Origin: UBA12465 sp964408785
Lineage (GTDB): Bacteria > Patescibacteriota > Patescibacteriia > Patescibacteriales > UBA12465
NCBI GenBank assembly: GCA_964408785.1
Contig: CAYPAS010000002.1
Span: 1 to 27,780 of the forward strand
Length of the DNA: 27,780 nt
Reading direction: 5' to 3'
The notes under the pieces were generated by a model. The model made no database searches. It was not told the origin of the DNA and saw only the letters and a list, made by a program, of their open reading frames with translations. Made by a program: the position numbers and the translations under genes. Below, piece by piece: positions 27,140-27,780 of the stretch. Each line of letters begins with the position of its first letter. The first letter of the stretch is position 1.

Positions 27140-27780
27140 ATGAAGAAATTAGAATGGCGAACAATGCAAAAAAGGGTTAACGATCTTGTCCCTCAAGAAG
27201 TGAATCCAAGAAGAATCAACAACAAGCAAATGTCAGATCTTAAAAAGAGTCTGGCAAAATTTAACCTTGTCGAAATTCCAGCCATAGACTTAAATGGCAA
27301 AATTCTCGCAGGTCATCAAAGAATCAAGGCTCTTCAACTTCTAGGACGAGGTGAAGAGCTGATCGATGTTAGAATTCCTAATCGTCAATTAACGGAATAT
27401 GAGGCTAAACGATATTTAATTGCCAGCAATGCCTTGGGCGGTGACTGGGATTTTGAAAAACTAAAATCCTTTGATTTAGATTTATTAATCGATATAGGTT
27501 TTGATCAAGTCAATTTATCACATTTTTGGGATAAGGAGTTAGAAGTTAAGGAAGAAGATTTTGATGTTGAAGCGGAATTAAAAAAAATTAAGACACCAAT
27601 AACTAAGCCAGGTGACTTAATACATTTAGGCGAACATCGCCTGCTTTGTGGTGATTCTACTAATCCCGATAATCTTAAAAGACTGTTCGGCAACGATAAA
27701 GCCGCAATGATATTTAGCGACCCTGTCTATAATATAAAACTGGATTACTCTAAAGGCATTGGTGGAAAAAATGATTATGG
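27140..27780 (+). CDS. ParB-domain DNA methyltransferase, 3' end outside the window
   Basis: The 213 visible residues start with a ParB/sulfiredoxin-like nuclease domain (about 1-95: LVPQEVNPRRINNKQMSDLKKSL, then IDLNGKILAGHQRIKALQLLG with the G-H-Q-R motif, then ASNALGGDWDFEKL). The methyltransferase part begins GDLIHLGEHRLLCGDSTNPDNLKRL and reaches motif IV as MIFSDPVYNIKLDYSKGIGGK (Asp194-Pro-Val-Tyr197). This fusion is common in phages and defence islands and methylates adenine N6 or cytosine N4. Motif IV is normally DPPY; valine in place of the second proline is unusual. The window ends before the SAM-binding FxGxG motif or specificity region. No clear ribosome binding site. Confidence 0.9.
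   Translation, partial: MKKLEWRTMQKRVNDLVPQEVNPRRINNKQMSDLKKSLAKFNLVEIPAIDLNGKILAGHQRIKALQLLGRGEELIDVRIPNRQLTEYEAKRYLIASNALGGDWDFEKLKSFDLDLLIDIGFDQVNLSHFWDKELEVKEEDFDVEAELKKIKTPITKPGDLIHLGEHRLLCGDSTNPDNLKRLFGNDKAAMIFSDPVYNIKLDYSKGIGGKNDY

Noticed and set aside
1..27780. CRISPR array or cas genes
   Set aside because: No regularly spaced short repeats with unique spacers and no Cas-like protein were seen.
1..27780. TGA recoding to glycine
   Set aside because: Several genes end naturally at TGA, including two ATGA junctions (8175-8178 and 17230-17233), so TGA acts as a stop.

Overview
The window reads as chromosomal DNA of a Patescibacteria/CPR-type bacterium, most like the Parcubacteria side of that group. 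This is inference from style: AT-rich sequence, many short orphan proteins, small membrane proteins, few clear Shine-Dalgarno sites, and a secreted protein with SSQDWN-type C-terminal repeats. TGA ends several genes (ATGA overlaps at 8175-8178 and 17230-17233), so the recoded-TGA lineages are unlikely. Both ends cut through genes.

Positions 1-12550 look like ordinary core or flexible genome. They hold a MATE exporter; an ECF sigma factor overlapping a membrane protein with a Cys/His tail (likely anti-sigma) and followed by a small Cys-rich exported peptide; an XRE/DUF2178-like pair; a large secreted repeat protein; a divergent operon with a PI3/4-kinase/HipA-like kinase, an ATGA-coupled small protein and a 2,4-diaminopentanoate dehydrogenase-like enzyme; an internally duplicated orphan; and a family 8 glycosyltransferase.

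Positions 12640-18600 are an accessory region. An IS481-type insertion sequence is followed by minus-strand gene groups: an orphan; Nudix plus a kinase fragment; a DUF5680-like protein; and two ATGA-coupled radical SAM enzymes, the upstream one frameshifted at an A8 run. Just past the stop codon of most groups lies a GC-rich, highly structured repeat element: three large copies and one partial copy. The larger copies carry an intrinsic-terminator hairpin oriented for the minus-strand genes. The tail modules are exchangeable, so the arrangement is gene plus 3' repeat, resembling cassettes. This repeat family is the least explained structure in the window.

Positions 18606-26432 form one tightly packed minus-strand run of eleven genes behind a good promoter. 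It starts with a membrane-anchored DUF3298-like protein and includes three different small PD-(D/E)XK-like nuclease-fold proteins, a TPR protein, a Mug/TDG-type uracil-DNA glycosylase overlapping a LexA/UmuD-like self-cleaving regulator, a lipoprotein, a peptidase E-like serine peptidase and two orphans. It looks like an uncharacterised DNA-damage-response or defence operon.

A divergent promoter drives an orphan gene (26563-26961) that ends in a strong terminator. The window closes inside a ParB-domain DNA methyltransferase whose motif IV reads DPVY instead of DPPY.
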